Notes: a model not told the origin generated them from the letters alone. Numbered from the stretch's first letter, positions 16,517 through 26,283 are shown. The stretch is DNA of 64,000 nt from Bacteroidales bacterium (GCA_015060975.1 SUXI01000013.1:1-64000), one strand, 5' to 3'. Made by a program: numbers and translations.

Positions 16517-19216
16517 ATGAGCGACGAAATAACTCCTATTGACCCTGAAGAATTACCCATTGAAGAAACTCCCGAGGAAAATTCAACCAATAACAATCAC
16601 GATTCTATCTCATCGTCTCCCGATAAGAATAATGATGTGGTGAAACATCAATTGCGTGGCATGTATCGCAATTGGTTTTTGGATTATGCTTCATACGTAA
16701 TCCTTGAACGTGCCGTGCCACATATCGACGACGGATTGAAACCGGTGCAACGTCGCATTCTTCACTCAATGAAAACTCTCGATGACGGTCGTTTTAACAA
16801 GGTAGCCAACATTGTGGGTAACACTATGCAATATCACCCTCATGGCGATGCATCAATCAACGATGCACTCGTAACATTAGGACAAAAAGAGTTATTGGTC
16901 GAAACTCAAGGGAACTGGGGTAACATTCTCACCGGAGCATCAGCGGCTGCCGGTCGTTATATCGAGGCTCGTCTATCATCGTTTGCTCTCGAAACGCTCT
17001 ACAACCCCAAAGTAACGGAGTGGACTTTGTCATACGACGGGCGCAAAAAAGAGCCTGTTACACTACCTGCCAAATTCCCATTACTTTTGGCTCAAGGGGT
17101 GGAAGGTATAGCCGTTGGTCTTTCATCAAAAATTTTGCCTCACAACTTCAACGAAATTCTCGATGCGGCAGTAGCATATCTTCGTGGTGAAGACTTTGTG
17201 CTTTACCCCGACTTTATGACCGGTGGCTTCATCGATGTGTCACGCTACAACGATGGAGAACGTGGTGGCGTGGTTAAAGTGCGTGCTAAAATAGAGAAAC
17301 TTGATAACAAAACCCTTGCCATTACCGAAATTCCTTACGGCAAGACAACAGGCACTCTCATTGATTCGATATTGAAGGCCTACGAAAAAGGTAAAATCAA
17401 GATACGCAAAGTTGATGACAATACAGCCGAAACGGCATTGATTCTTGTGCATCTATTGCCTGGCACATCGAGCGACAAGGCTATTGACGCTCTTTACGCA
17501 TTTACCGATTGTGAGGTTAATATTTCGCCCAACTGTTGTGTTATTTCTGACAAAAAGCCTCATTTCTTGGGTGTGAGCGATGTGTTGCGTCACAGCGTAA
17601 ACACCACAAAAGCTATTCTTCATAAGGAACTTGAAATACAACTTGGCGAAGTGCGTGAATTGTTGCATTTTGCATCATTGGAACGCATCTTCATCGAAGA
17701 ACGCATTTATAAAGACAAAGAATTTGAAGAAAGTCGCAACATGGAAGAGGCTATCGCACATATTGATAAGCGATTGGATCCATGGAAACCAAAATTCATT
17801 CGTCCCATCACCGATGATGATATTCTTCGCTTAATGGAAATAAAGATGGGCAGAATCCTCAAATTCAACTCTCAAAAAGCCGACGAACTAATTGCGTCAT
17901 ACAACGATAAAATTAAAGCATTGCTCAACGACCTCAACCATATAGTAGATTATACAATTAAATGGTATGAAGATTTGAAAGCGAAATATGGTGCAGCATA
18001 TCCTCGCCACACTGTGATACGCGGATTTGACAACATTGAGGCTGCAACTGTGGCAGAGGCTAATGAAAAACTCTACATCAACCGCGAAGAAGGCTTCATA
18101 GGCACCGGATTGAAGAAAGATGAATATGTGTGCAACTGTTCGAACATCGACGACATCATCATCTTCTACAAAGATGGTAAGTATAAGATTGTGAAAGTGC
18201 AAGAAAAGATGTTTGTGGGTAAAAACATTCTTTACCTCAACGTGTTTAAACGTAACGACGTGCGCACAATCTACAATGTGATATATCAAGATGGCAGAGG
18301 TGGAGTATTCTATATGAAACGTTTTGCAGTTACAGGTGTGACTCGCGACAAAGAATATGACCTCACAAAAGGCAAACCCGGCACAAAGATACATTGGTTT
18401 ACTGCCAACCCCAACGGCGAAGCCGAAGTGGTGAAAGTGACACTCAAACCCAAAGCACGATTAAAAACATTGCAATTTGATGTTGACTTCAGCGAACTTG
18501 CAATCAAGGGCAAGCAATCGCAAGGTAATATCGTGACCAAAAACGAGGTACACCGTTTCTCTCTCAAAGAGAAAGGCACTTCAACTCTCGGTGGACGTGA
18601 GGTGTGGTTTGACCCCGATGTGCTTCGTCTCAACTACGATGGACGCGGCAATTATCTCGGTGAGTTTAACGGCAACGATTTAGTTCTTGTGATTCTCAAA
18701 AGTGGCGAATACTATATGTCAACATTCGATGCCGCAAACCACTACGAAGATAATATCTTGCGAATTGAGAAATTCCGTCAAGGTCATGTGTGGACCGCTG
18801 TGCTCAACGATGCCGACCAAGGATTCCCATATATCAAACGTTTCACCTTTGAGCCTACAAATAAAAAGTTCCGTTTCATTGGTGAAAATGAGAAATCGAC
18901 CCTCATTGCCCTCAGCGATGAACAAGGGGCAAGATTTGAAGTGAAATTTGGTGGTGGCGACGAATTCCGTGGCTCAATCATCATTGATGCAATGGAATTT
19001 ATTGGTGTTAAATCGTTTAAAGCCAAAGGCAAACGAATTTCAAATTTCAACATTGAATCAATCGTTGAAATCGAGCCTCGCGAAATTGAAGTGGATGAAC
19101 CTCAAGAGCCTCAAGTTGCCGAAGGTGAAGCGCCCATCGAAGGCGAAGAATTAGAGCCCGATCGCTCTGATGATGAAGTGCGCGATGAAATTAATGGTCA
19201 ACAACGCATTTTCTAA
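16517..19216 (+). CDS. parC: DNA topoisomerase IV subunit A
   Basis: Type IIA topoisomerase breakage-reunion subunit, 899 residues. Catalytic Tyr148 lies in AGRYIEARLS, preceded by HPHGDASI (108-115); the winged-helix/tower region is followed by a C-terminal beta-pinwheel. No QRRGxxG box, the signature of GyrA, is present, which favours ParC over GyrA. The first about 43 residues are acidic and low-complexity, as is the tail. It decatenates daughter chromosomes with ParE, which is not in the window. mntP follows 10 nt later. Confidence 0.93.
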   Translation: MSDEITPIDPEELPIEETPEENSTNNNHDSISSSPDKNNDVVKHQLRGMYRNWFLDYASYVILERAVPHIDDGLKPVQRRILHSMKTLDDGRFNKVANIVGNTMQYHPHGDASINDALVTLGQKELLVETQGNWGNILTGASAAAGRYIEARLSSFALETLYNPKVTEWTLSYDGRKKEPVTLPAKFPLLLAQGVEGIAVGLSSKILPHNFNEILDAAVAYLRGEDFVLYPDFMTGGFIDVSRYNDGERGGVVKVRAKIEKLDNKTLAITEIPYGKTTGTLIDSILKAYEKGKIKIRKVDDNTAETALILVHLLPGTSSDKAIDALYAFTDCEVNISPNCCVISDKKPHFLGVSDVLRHSVNTTKAILHKELEIQLGEVRELLHFASLERIFIEERIYKDKEFEESRNMEEAIAHIDKRLDPWKPKFIRPITDDDILRLMEIKMGRILKFNSQKADELIASYNDKIKALLNDLNHIVDYTIKWYEDLKAKYGAAYPRHTVIRGFDNIEAATVAEANEKLYINREEGFIGTGLKKDEYVCNCSNIDDIIIFYKDGKYKIVKVQEKMFVGKNILYLNVFKRNDVRTIYNVIYQDGRGGVFYMKRFAVTGVTRDKEYDLTKGKPGTKIHWFTANPNGEAEVVKVTLKPKARLKTLQFDVDFSELAIKGKQSQGNIVTKNEVHRFSLKEKGTSTLGGREVWFDPDVLRLNYDGRGNYLGEFNGNDLVLVILKSGEYYMSTFDAANHYEDNILRIEKFRQGHVWTAVLNDADQGFPYIKRFTFEPTNKKFRFIGENEKSTLIALSDEQGARFEVKFGGGDEFRGSIIIDAMEFIGVKSFKAKGKRISNFNIESIVEIEPREIEVDEPQEPQVAEGEAPIEGEELEPDRSDDEVRDEINGQQRIF

Positions 19217-19226
19217 TTAAATTTCA

Positions 19227-19799
19227 ATGGGACTCCTCGAGCTACTTATCATTGCCGTAGGATTATCGATGGACGCCTTTGCTGTGTCGATAAGTAAAGG
19301 ACTTTCATTAAAACGCATTCGCCTTGAGCATGCACTAAAAGTGGGGCTCTGGTTTGGTGGATTTCAAGCATTGATGCCATTAATCGGATATATGCTTGGA
19401 AGCACTTTTGCCGAAATTGTTTCAGCATTTGACCATTGGGTGGCTTTTGTTCTACTATCTCTTATCGGTGGCAATATGATAAAAGAGTCACTTGAGAAAG
19501 AAGATGACTGCGAATGCAATAAAAAAGATAAAAATGGATTTGGGTTCACAACAATGTTTACCCTTGCCGTAGCCACAAGCATCGATGCATTAGCCATTGG
19601 TGTAACCTTTGCATTTTTCAAAGTTGCAATAATTCCGTCTATAATAGCAATAGGCATCACTACATTCCTATTCTCTATTGCAGGGTTAAAAATTGGCAAC
19701 ATCTTCGGTTGCAAATATAAATCTCATGCCGAATTGTTTGGCGGCATAATTCTCATACTCATAGGGTTAAAAATACTCATCGAACACACGATTTTCTGA
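19227..19799 (+). CDS. mntP: Manganese efflux pump
   Basis: 190-residue membrane protein of the MntP (DUF204) family with six predicted helices and two repeat halves, each with an Asp-containing motif ([14 protein letters not shown] and [11 protein letters not shown]). It exports Mn(II) across the inner membrane. It lies 10 nt downstream of parC and ends back-to-back with the convergent porin-like gene, leaving no intergenic space. No manganese riboswitch is visible because transcription probably enters from parC. Confidence 0.93.
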   Translation: MGLLELLIIAVGLSMDAFAVSISKGLSLKRIRLEHALKVGLWFGGFQALMPLIGYMLGSTFAEIVSAFDHWVAFVLLSLIGGNMIKESLEKEDDCECNKKDKNGFGFTTMFTLAVATSIDALAIGVTFAFFKVAIIPSIIAIGITTFLFSIAGLKIGNIFGCKYKSHAELFGGIILILIGLKILIEHTIF

Positions 19800-21110
19800 T
19801 TAGAATCCTACTTTAAACATTGCTGTTATGCGATTATTATGGATTGACTCGTTGGCAAAAGAGCGTTTAAGCCCATAATTATATTCCACGCCTATATCGA
19901 CAAACGACGATGCTCGCCAGATGAAATTTACAGCGGCATAATGTTCATACTTCATGTGCTGACCAAAATCAATTGACCCATTTTCGTATTTATCTACATA
20001 ATTACGCATATATCCATACATCGCTGTTGAGAACATATTAGGTTTATAGTAATATTGCAATGCTGCCAATCCGCCCCAAGCTTCGGTTCGTTTTAATTGA
20101 CCTGAATTGTTTGCATCAGGTACCAAGTCCAAGCAAAATCCATCATTGTCTTTTAAATAGTTAGCGATGCCCGAGCCTCCTTGCGCCATAAAATATCCAA
20201 CGACATTACCTATTTTGTAATTAGATGTAAATTTCAACCCATAACCAACCAATGAGCGATTGCGATTATCTACATAATCTCGATATGTCATGGTGCGCAC
20301 TACCGATGATAATCTCACATGACCAATTTCTCCCCACGCATATTGCACATAAAACGGAATTGACGGTACCCGTTGATTCACCATCTGCTCATCTGACGCA
20401 GCCCATTGCGTATAACTTACCTTAGGCAATTCAATTCCTGCCCCAACCCTTATTTCTCTTGACAAATTACGTTGCCAGTTAAATGTCATATTTGAGTGAC
20501 CTCCCGATGCACCGGGACCATTTCCATCTATAAGATAGGCATCGGCACTTTTATCATCATATACACTTGATGTGTAGCCCATTGTCAACCCCATACATCG
20601 AATATAGGCATGGTCGCATTTCACAAAATAATCATTACCAACTCCACCATTAAACATCAACATTGCAAACAAGCCAATGCGATATTTATTTTTAGGCATA
20701 CCAACGATATTAAGGTTTATCGAACTCGATTTTATAGTCATTTGCAACGACTGCTCATTTCCCGGAAGTGCCTTGGTAAATGCAGAGGGTTTAAAGTCGG
20801 TAGGGTTATCATACGGATTAGCATAATCCTCCGAAATCAATGCTTTTACAGTTGCGCCAAGCGAAAGATAAAATCGCTGCTCTTTGTCAATAATAGCAAA
20901 ATGAGGTGCAACAAAATCGGGATCGACCGGACGGTTTTCAAGCAACACATCATAGGGATTTGCCACCGAATCTTGCATAGCGCTATCATTCCCCACCACA
21001 AATTCAATTTTTCGGTCTTGGGTTACCATTGTCGGATGATATTGTGCAATCGCTATATTTGCACACATTACAACAGCGATATAGTTCACGATAAAAACAA
21101 TTCGTTTCAT
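19800..21110 (-). CDS. Outer-membrane beta-barrel protein (porin-like)
   Basis: 436 residues with a signal peptide (cleavage near IAIAQ), alternating-residue strands throughout (for example NKYRIGLFAMLMFNGG) and a C-terminal Phe, as expected of a barrel inserted by BamA. The overall pattern resembles DcaP-type porins, but the match is not firm. The substrate is unknown. It is transcribed from a duplicated promoter region (21142-21265) and converges on mntP. Confidence 0.75.
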   Translation of the reverse strand: MKRIVFIVNYIAVVMCANIAIAQYHPTMVTQDRKIEFVVGNDSAMQDSVANPYDVLLENRPVDPDFVAPHFAIIDKEQRFYLSLGATVKALISEDYANPYDNPTDFKPSAFTKALPGNEQSLQMTIKSSSINLNIVGMPKNKYRIGLFAMLMFNGGVGNDYFVKCDHAYIRCMGLTMGYTSSVYDDKSADAYLIDGNGPGASGGHSNMTFNWQRNLSREIRVGAGIELPKVSYTQWAASDEQMVNQRVPSIPFYVQYAWGEIGHVRLSSVVRTMTYRDYVDNRNRSLVGYGLKFTSNYKIGNVVGYFMAQGGSGIANYLKDNDGFCLDLVPDANNSGQLKRTEAWGGLAALQYYYKPNMFSTAMYGYMRNYVDKYENGSIDFGQHMKYEHYAAVNFIWRASSFVDIGVEYNYGLKRSFANESIHNNRITAMFKVGF

Positions 21111-21140
21111 GGCAAAAAATATTAGGTTAAATTACAATGA

Positions 21141-21265
21141 CAAATATAGTGAAAGGTGAGCGAAGAAAAAACAAATTTACTTGATTTTTTATTCCGAACA
21201 GCATCCTATATTATCAAAATATAGTGAAAGGTGAGCGAAGAAAAAACAAGTTTACTTAATTTTTT
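21141..21265 (-). promoter_or_regulatory. Duplicated promoter element of the porin-like gene
   Basis: Two 49-bp copies (21142-21190 and 21217-21265, offset 75 bp) differ at only two or three positions. Read on the minus strand, each contains TTCGCTCACCTTTCACTATA followed by TTTG or TTTTG. Only the gene-proximal copy has a perfect TATATTTG box (21148-21141); the distal copy has TATATTTT, so it may be inactive. Confidence 0.7.
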
Positions 21266-21349
21266 CTTAATTCATCCAATCTATAATTATAGGTGTATCT
21301 AAATTTTTATTTTATTCTTGCTATTACATTAATTTGCATTATAGTTGGT

Positions 21350-21419
21350 TTCGCCTCGGCAAATCAATAATTAAAAACTTCGTTTTTCTTGCATTTGCAC
21401 TCATATTGCACTATCTTTG
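21350..21419 (+). promoter_or_regulatory. Promoter element upstream of the structured RNA
   Basis: Same architecture as the parC element: CGCCTCGGCAAAT at the left, a small hairpin (AAAAAC-TTC-GTTTTT), then TTGCACTATCTTTG with -7 TATCTTTG at 21412-21419. CTTG 20 nt upstream of the box replaces TTTG. Transcription should begin near 21426. Confidence 0.7.
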
Positions 21420-21426
21420 CATTAAT

Positions 21427-21680
21427 CTTGTGGGAGGCAGAGTGTTGTCCTCCCTGCAGGAGACATATTAGTGAAAGCGTTTTCAGCTTTATCCTTTACA
21501 AGAAAATCGCCAATTTTCAATCTCTATAGGATAAGCGGTCACAAAACGCCTGTGCGTGCCTATATCCACCCCAATGGGCGGGTGTTATACATATATAGGT
21601 ATAGCGTGGGGTGGGCTGTTTATTATAGAGATGGGCGTTTGGCGATGCCTCTTGTAAAATAGACTGAGCAATGTCCCACG
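21427..21680 (+). ncRNA. Rod-shaped structured RNA, candidate 6S-type (Bacteroidales-1-like) RNA
   Basis: Five nested helices form one long rod: GTGGGA (21430-21435) with TCCCAC (21674-21679); TTTACAAGA (21495-21503) with TCTTGTAAA (21650-21658); ATCGCCAA (21506-21513) with TTGGCGAT (21639-21646); ATCTCTATA (21520-21528) with TATAGAGAT (21624-21632); and an apical stem CCTATAT/ATATAGG enclosing CACCC/GGGTG. A bubble of about 30 and 24 nt separates the apical and basal parts, which resembles 6S RNA. A strong promoter sits just upstream. Identity as 6S is inference; a cis-acting leader of the LRR gene is the alternative. A 63-codon open frame here is better explained as a shadow of the RNA. Confidence 0.65.
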
Positions 21681-21762
21681 TTTTCGCGTTTTATAAACCC
21701 TACAAACTAAGTATTAATCGCCAAATTAGGGGACACAGGAGGCACACAAAAATATTTTATTT

Positions 21763-24462
21763 ATGAAACAGATCTTACAAATTTTGTTTTTTTCCGTAGC
21801 CTCGTTATCTATTCCCATCACAGCTTCCGCCTGGGAATTTGCTTATGATGGAGTCATTTACAAGACGCTTTCAGACAATACCGCTGAAACAACTTACGGA
21901 ACCGGAGGGTATGGAATTTATTCGGGTAGTAAAACTATTCATGCCATTGCAAAAGATTATGATGACAGCACATATATAGTTATTGGTATTGCCTCTAATA
22001 CATTTCGAGAATGTTATGAATTAACAGGTATCTCAATTCCGGAGACAGTAACATACATTGGAGGATCTGCCTTTAGAAATTGTAACGGGCTGAAAAGTGC
22101 AAATATTCCCTCAAAAATTACCGCAATAGAGAATTATACATTTGGAGGCTGTAGCAGTCTTTCTTCCCCTATTACAATACCTGCCGGGGTCACTTATATT
22201 GGCAATAATGCCTTTGCTAATTGTTCGAATGTCCCAACTGTAACTTTTCTTGGCAACAATGTAACCACAATTGGAGATGAGGCATTTCTTAATTGTAGTA
22301 GCATTTCTTCGATAACCTTGGGTAGCAACATTACTTCAATAGGAAATCGTGCCTTTAATGGTTGTAAATCCATAACCGAAATAACCATACCTAATGGCGT
22401 AACTAAAATAGGTGAGAGTACATTTAGTTCATGCGAGAACCTAAAAAGTGTAAATCTCCACAATAACATTGATACAATAGAACAAGGTGCATTCTATGGT
22501 TGTGCGTCATTGGAATCTATTTATATACCAAACAGTGTCAGAAAAATATCAAAGAGCGCATTTTATAATTGCACTTCATTAAAGAATGTAAATTTACCCG
22601 AAGGACTTCGTTATATTGATATACAATTATTCAGCTATTGTGAGAATTTAACAAATATAACTCTCCCCAAATCGATATCATATATTGGAGACCATTCTTT
22701 TCTATTATGCAAAAATTTACAGAGCATAGCAATTCCCGATAACGTTCACACTATAAACAAACAAGCGTTTAATGGGTGCTCATCGTTAGAAACTATTTAT
22801 TTAGGAACTAAAATTGATAGTATTGGTTATTGTGCTTTTTCATATTGCACGTCATTAAAAGAGATTCATATAACTAATCCCATTCCACCGGCTGTTTGTA
22901 TTTTATCAAATAGTCACCCTTTTTATTATGGTGCCAACATTAACAACATAAACTTATACGTTCCCAACGGAAGCGCAAATGCATACAAGAACCATAGTTT
23001 TTGGAAACGATTTAACATCATAGAGAACCCACCTGTTGTAAACAGCGATATTAGAAGTGTATATGCCTACGACTTGTCAATGGAAGGAAACAATGGTCAA
23101 TATACACTTATGTTTAATGTCACCGGAAATGCCAACGCTAATATCATTCTCACCGATACTGAAACCGGAGAAAATACAACCATAGAAGTGGGAGAAGTAA
23201 CAACAGGGAACAACATTGTGGAATTGGATGCCAATAATTTCAGCTCAGACAAGCAGTTTAATTGGTCGGTTGAAATCATCAGTCCCACCATTGAAGAACC
23301 TTCGGTGATTTTTGATGCCGCCACAGCCGGACACACAATAACGACAAATACCCGTGGAGGTGTAACATTTATAACCGACACCGAAAGTGATGCATTCGGA
23401 AAAACAGTTGTATCGAATGGATATAATCAAGGCATAGATATTTATTCAGCCACACAACAATTAGAACGCACAATATCATTCCCGGGAGATGCCAATAATG
23501 CGGCATCGTCATACAGATGCGCTGAACACAACGGCATTGTATATATTGCCGACTGGAGCGACGCATGTTCGGGAATATATACATTCGACCCTGCAAGTCC
23601 CACTACCCCCAAACAATGGTTTGACGGCACTCGCAACTCGGAAGGTGTATTCACTAATACCAATGGTAATATAATTGGAGGCAGTGTTTCGGGGCTTGAT
23701 TTCAAAAAGGGTGGAAATAACTCTAAGATGTTAGTATTTGGCAAAGATTATCCGTCTTCAAACAGTCAACAACTTGTTCGTTATGACTTCGGAGACGCCA
23801 AAACCTGGGCAAACGCTCCAAATGCGATATATCCTAAGGCTTCAGCGTTATTGATAAATACCAATGTGGATATTGTCGCTACACAAAACGGATTTTTTGC
23901 TTCGCAAGTGCGTTACACAGGAAACAACAGCGAATCAGTTCCTGCCTTTATTTATGTCGATGACAATGACAACATCTTATATAATTCAGGAGCCACCACC
24001 ATTGTAAATGGATGTTGCGGAGCTATAGCAGTTAACAACGACAGCTCTTTATTTGCAATAGCCACCCCCGACGAAGGTATTGTTATATTTGCCCTATCGT
24101 GGAATGAAAATGGAGTGCCTGCATTTACCAAACTTTACACTTTGCCAAGTTCAATCTCATCAGGCACCAATAGTGAATTGACACAACTCGACTTTGATAT
24201 TGCCGGAAATCTTCATGCATTCTTGCGTAATGACGGATACCGTGTATATGCACTACCTAAAGAATCGCCCAAAGCTGTCACTGCCGCAAAAAAACATCTT
24301 ATAATAAAAGGGACGACTTCAGGTGTTGAAAATATATCCATCAACGAGAACAACTTCCCAATTAAATATTACAACTTGCAAGGCACTGAAATCACCAATC
24401 CATCAAATGGCATATTCATTAAAGTGCAAGGAAACTCAGCACACAAAATTCTAATCAAATAG
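21763..24462 (+). CDS. BspA-like leucine-rich repeat surface protein
   Basis: 899 residues. Signal peptide (about 1-23), then roughly twelve LRR_5 repeats of about 23 residues between residues 70 and 390, with the pattern I-p-x-x-V-x-x-I-G-x-x-A-F-x-x-C-x-x-L. A transitional strand-rich part follows, then a propeller-like half (about 510-840) and a short C-terminal tail (YNLQGTEI...GIFIKV...HKILIK) like the GHL10 tail. BspA-type repeats mediate adhesion to host or bacterial partners; the ligand here is unknown. AGGAGG lies about 30 nt upstream, too far for a normal ribosome site. A terminator follows. Confidence 0.88.
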   Translation: MKQILQILFFSVASLSIPITASAWEFAYDGVIYKTLSDNTAETTYGTGGYGIYSGSKTIHAIAKDYDDSTYIVIGIASNTFRECYELTGISIPETVTYIGGSAFRNCNGLKSANIPSKITAIENYTFGGCSSLSSPITIPAGVTYIGNNAFANCSNVPTVTFLGNNVTTIGDEAFLNCSSISSITLGSNITSIGNRAFNGCKSITEITIPNGVTKIGESTFSSCENLKSVNLHNNIDTIEQGAFYGCASLESIYIPNSVRKISKSAFYNCTSLKNVNLPEGLRYIDIQLFSYCENLTNITLPKSISYIGDHSFLLCKNLQSIAIPDNVHTINKQAFNGCSSLETIYLGTKIDSIGYCAFSYCTSLKEIHITNPIPPAVCILSNSHPFYYGANINNINLYVPNGSANAYKNHSFWKRFNIIENPPVVNSDIRSVYAYDLSMEGNNGQYTLMFNVTGNANANIILTDTETGENTTIEVGEVTTGNNIVELDANNFSSDKQFNWSVEIISPTIEEPSVIFDAATAGHTITTNTRGGVTFITDTESDAFGKTVVSNGYNQGIDIYSATQQLERTISFPGDANNAASSYRCAEHNGIVYIADWSDACSGIYTFDPASPTTPKQWFDGTRNSEGVFTNTNGNIIGGSVSGLDFKKGGNNSKMLVFGKDYPSSNSQQLVRYDFGDAKTWANAPNAIYPKASALLINTNVDIVATQNGFFASQVRYTGNNSESVPAFIYVDDNDNILYNSGATTIVNGCCGAIAVNNDSSLFAIATPDEGIVIFALSWNENGVPAFTKLYTLPSSISSGTNSELTQLDFDIAGNLHAFLRNDGYRVYALPKESPKAVTAAKKHLIIKGTTSGVENISINENNFPIKYYNLQGTEITNPSNGIFIKVQGNSAHKILIK

Positions 24463-24478
24463 TCATTCAACTCAGAGA

Positions 24479-24513
24479 ATATGAGGATGTTTCAAAACGA
24501 GGCATCCTCATAT
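24479..24513 (+). terminator. Terminator after the LRR gene
   Basis: 11-bp perfect stem (24479-24489 with 24503-24513), 13-nt loop, beginning 16 nt after the stop codon and followed by a weak T-rich stretch. Confidence 0.7.
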
Positions 24514-24721
24514 CGTTTCAGCAATTTATGCTTTGGGGTGGAACCTTCAAAACTTGTTTCCAAAAGCCCACTTCTTGTTTTTGGAGGTAAAGTTTTTCCC
24601 TATCCAATCCATTTATTTTTTCATTGTTTGACCATGTACATATAACTATTAACTCATTTTATGTTATAGTGTCGAGAAAAATGCGTAATTTTGCACAATT
24701 ATAAAATCAATATAAATAATT
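24514..24721 (+). promoter_or_regulatory. Intergenic region with the glyS promoter
   Basis: About 200 bp without a gene. TAATTTTG at 24686-24693 fits a -7 box 29 nt before glyS; no exact TTTG is found 19-20 nt upstream of it. A class II synthetase leader element is not apparent, and nothing else is recognised here. Confidence 0.5.
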
Positions 24722-26266
24722 ATGGCTCAACAAGAAGATGTTTTTAAGAAAATCGTTTCACACGCCAAGGAATACGGTTTTGTTTTTCAATCAAGTGAAA
24801 TTTATGATGGTTTAGGTGCTGTTTACGACTATGGTCAAAACGGTGTTGAACTCAAAAATAATATTAAACGTTATTGGTGGGATGCTATGACATTGTTAAA
24901 TGACAATATCGTAGGTATCGACTCGGCTATTTTCATGCACCCCACTATTTGGAAAGCATCAGGCCACGTTGACGCATTCAACGACCCATTAATTGACAAT
25001 AAAGACTCAAAGAAACGCTATCGCGCCGATGTTCTTATCGAAGAAGAACTCGCAAAGATGGACGATAAAATTGAAAAAGAGGTTGCAAAAGCAAGCAAAC
25101 GTTTTGGCGAAAGTTTTGACGAAGCACTTTTCCGCGAAACAAACCCTCGCATTCAAGAAATAGCAGCCAAACGCGAAGCCCTTCACACTCGTTTTGCTAC
25201 GGCTCTCAACGATAACAATCTCGAAGAATTACGCCAAATCATCATTGACCAAGAAATCGTGTGTCCTATTTCAGGCACAAAGAACTGGACAGAAGTGCGT
25301 CAATTCAACCTTATGTTCAAAACCGAAATGGGTAGCACTGCCGACGGCGCAATGAATGTATATCTTCGTCCCGAAACCGCACAAGGTATTTTCGTAAACT
25401 ACCTCAACGTGCAAAAGACCGGTCGCATGCGTCTTCCTTTTGGTATCGCACAAATTGGTAAAGCATTCCGTAACGAAATCGTGGCTCGTCAATTCATCTT
25501 CCGTATGCGTGAATTTGAACAAATGGAAATGCAATTCTTCGTGCGTCCGGGTGAAGAACTCGATTGGTTTGCAAAATGGAAAGAAACACGTTTGAAATGG
25601 CACAAAGCGCTCGGCCTTGGCGACCACAAATATCGCTACCACGATCACGACAAACTCGCTCACTATGCCAACGCTGCTACCGACATCGAGTTTGAAATGC
25701 CATTCGGATTCAAAGAAGTTGAAGGTATCCACTCTCGCACCAACTTCGACCTCTCACAACACGAAAAATATTCAGGCAAAAACATCAAATATTTCGATCC
25801 TGAATTGAACGAATCATACGTTCCTTACGTTATCGAAACATCAATTGGTGTTGACCGCATGTTCCTTTCTGTTCTTTGCTCTTCTTACGAAGAACAAAAA
25901 CTCGAAGGTGGCGACACTCGCGTGGTACTTCACTTGCCTGCGCCATTGGCTCCGGTAAAATGCGCTGTTATGCCATTGGTTCGCAAAGACGGTCTTCCCG
26001 AAAAAGCTCGCGAAATCGTTAACGACCTTAAGTTTGACTTCGCTACTCACTACGAAGAAAAAGACTCTATCGGTAAACGTTATCGTCGTCAAGATGCTAT
26101 CGGTACTCCATTCTGTATCACCGTTGACCACCAAACTCTTGAAGATGGCACAGTAACTCTTCGTGAACGTGACTCAATGACTCAATCACGCGTAGCAATC
26201 GCAGACCTACACAAATTGATTCACGACAATGTGAGCCTCAATGCACTTCTTCGCAAATTAGGTTAA
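24722..26266 (+). CDS. glyS: Glycyl-tRNA synthetase (dimeric alpha2 type)
   Basis: 514 residues, class II synthetase that charges tRNA-Gly in a single polypeptide, unlike the alpha/beta form. Signatures: GFVFQSSEIYDGLGAVYDYG at the N-terminus, motif 2 around FRNEIVARQFIFRMREFEQME, motif 3 ETSIGVDRMFLSVL, and the C-terminal anticodon-binding domain (about 400-500). It is full length. The FKBP lipoprotein gene starts 17 nt downstream. Confidence 0.97.
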   Translation: MAQQEDVFKKIVSHAKEYGFVFQSSEIYDGLGAVYDYGQNGVELKNNIKRYWWDAMTLLNDNIVGIDSAIFMHPTIWKASGHVDAFNDPLIDNKDSKKRYRADVLIEEELAKMDDKIEKEVAKASKRFGESFDEALFRETNPRIQEIAAKREALHTRFATALNDNNLEELRQIIIDQEIVCPISGTKNWTEVRQFNLMFKTEMGSTADGAMNVYLRPETAQGIFVNYLNVQKTGRMRLPFGIAQIGKAFRNEIVARQFIFRMREFEQMEMQFFVRPGEELDWFAKWKETRLKWHKALGLGDHKYRYHDHDKLAHYANAATDIEFEMPFGFKEVEGIHSRTNFDLSQHEKYSGKNIKYFDPELNESYVPYVIETSIGVDRMFLSVLCSSYEEQKLEGGDTRVVLHLPAPLAPVKCAVMPLVRKDGLPEKAREIVNDLKFDFATHYEEKDSIGKRYRRQDAIGTPFCITVDHQTLEDGTVTLRERDSMTQSRVAIADLHKLIHDNVSLNALLRKLG

Positions 26267-26283
26267 TATAAGCTATCACAAAA

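Noticed and set aside
21471-21662. 63-codon frame in the leader of the LRR gene
   Set aside because: It begins with GTG inside the structured RNA and its codons follow the helices; paired arms explain the sequence better than a protein.
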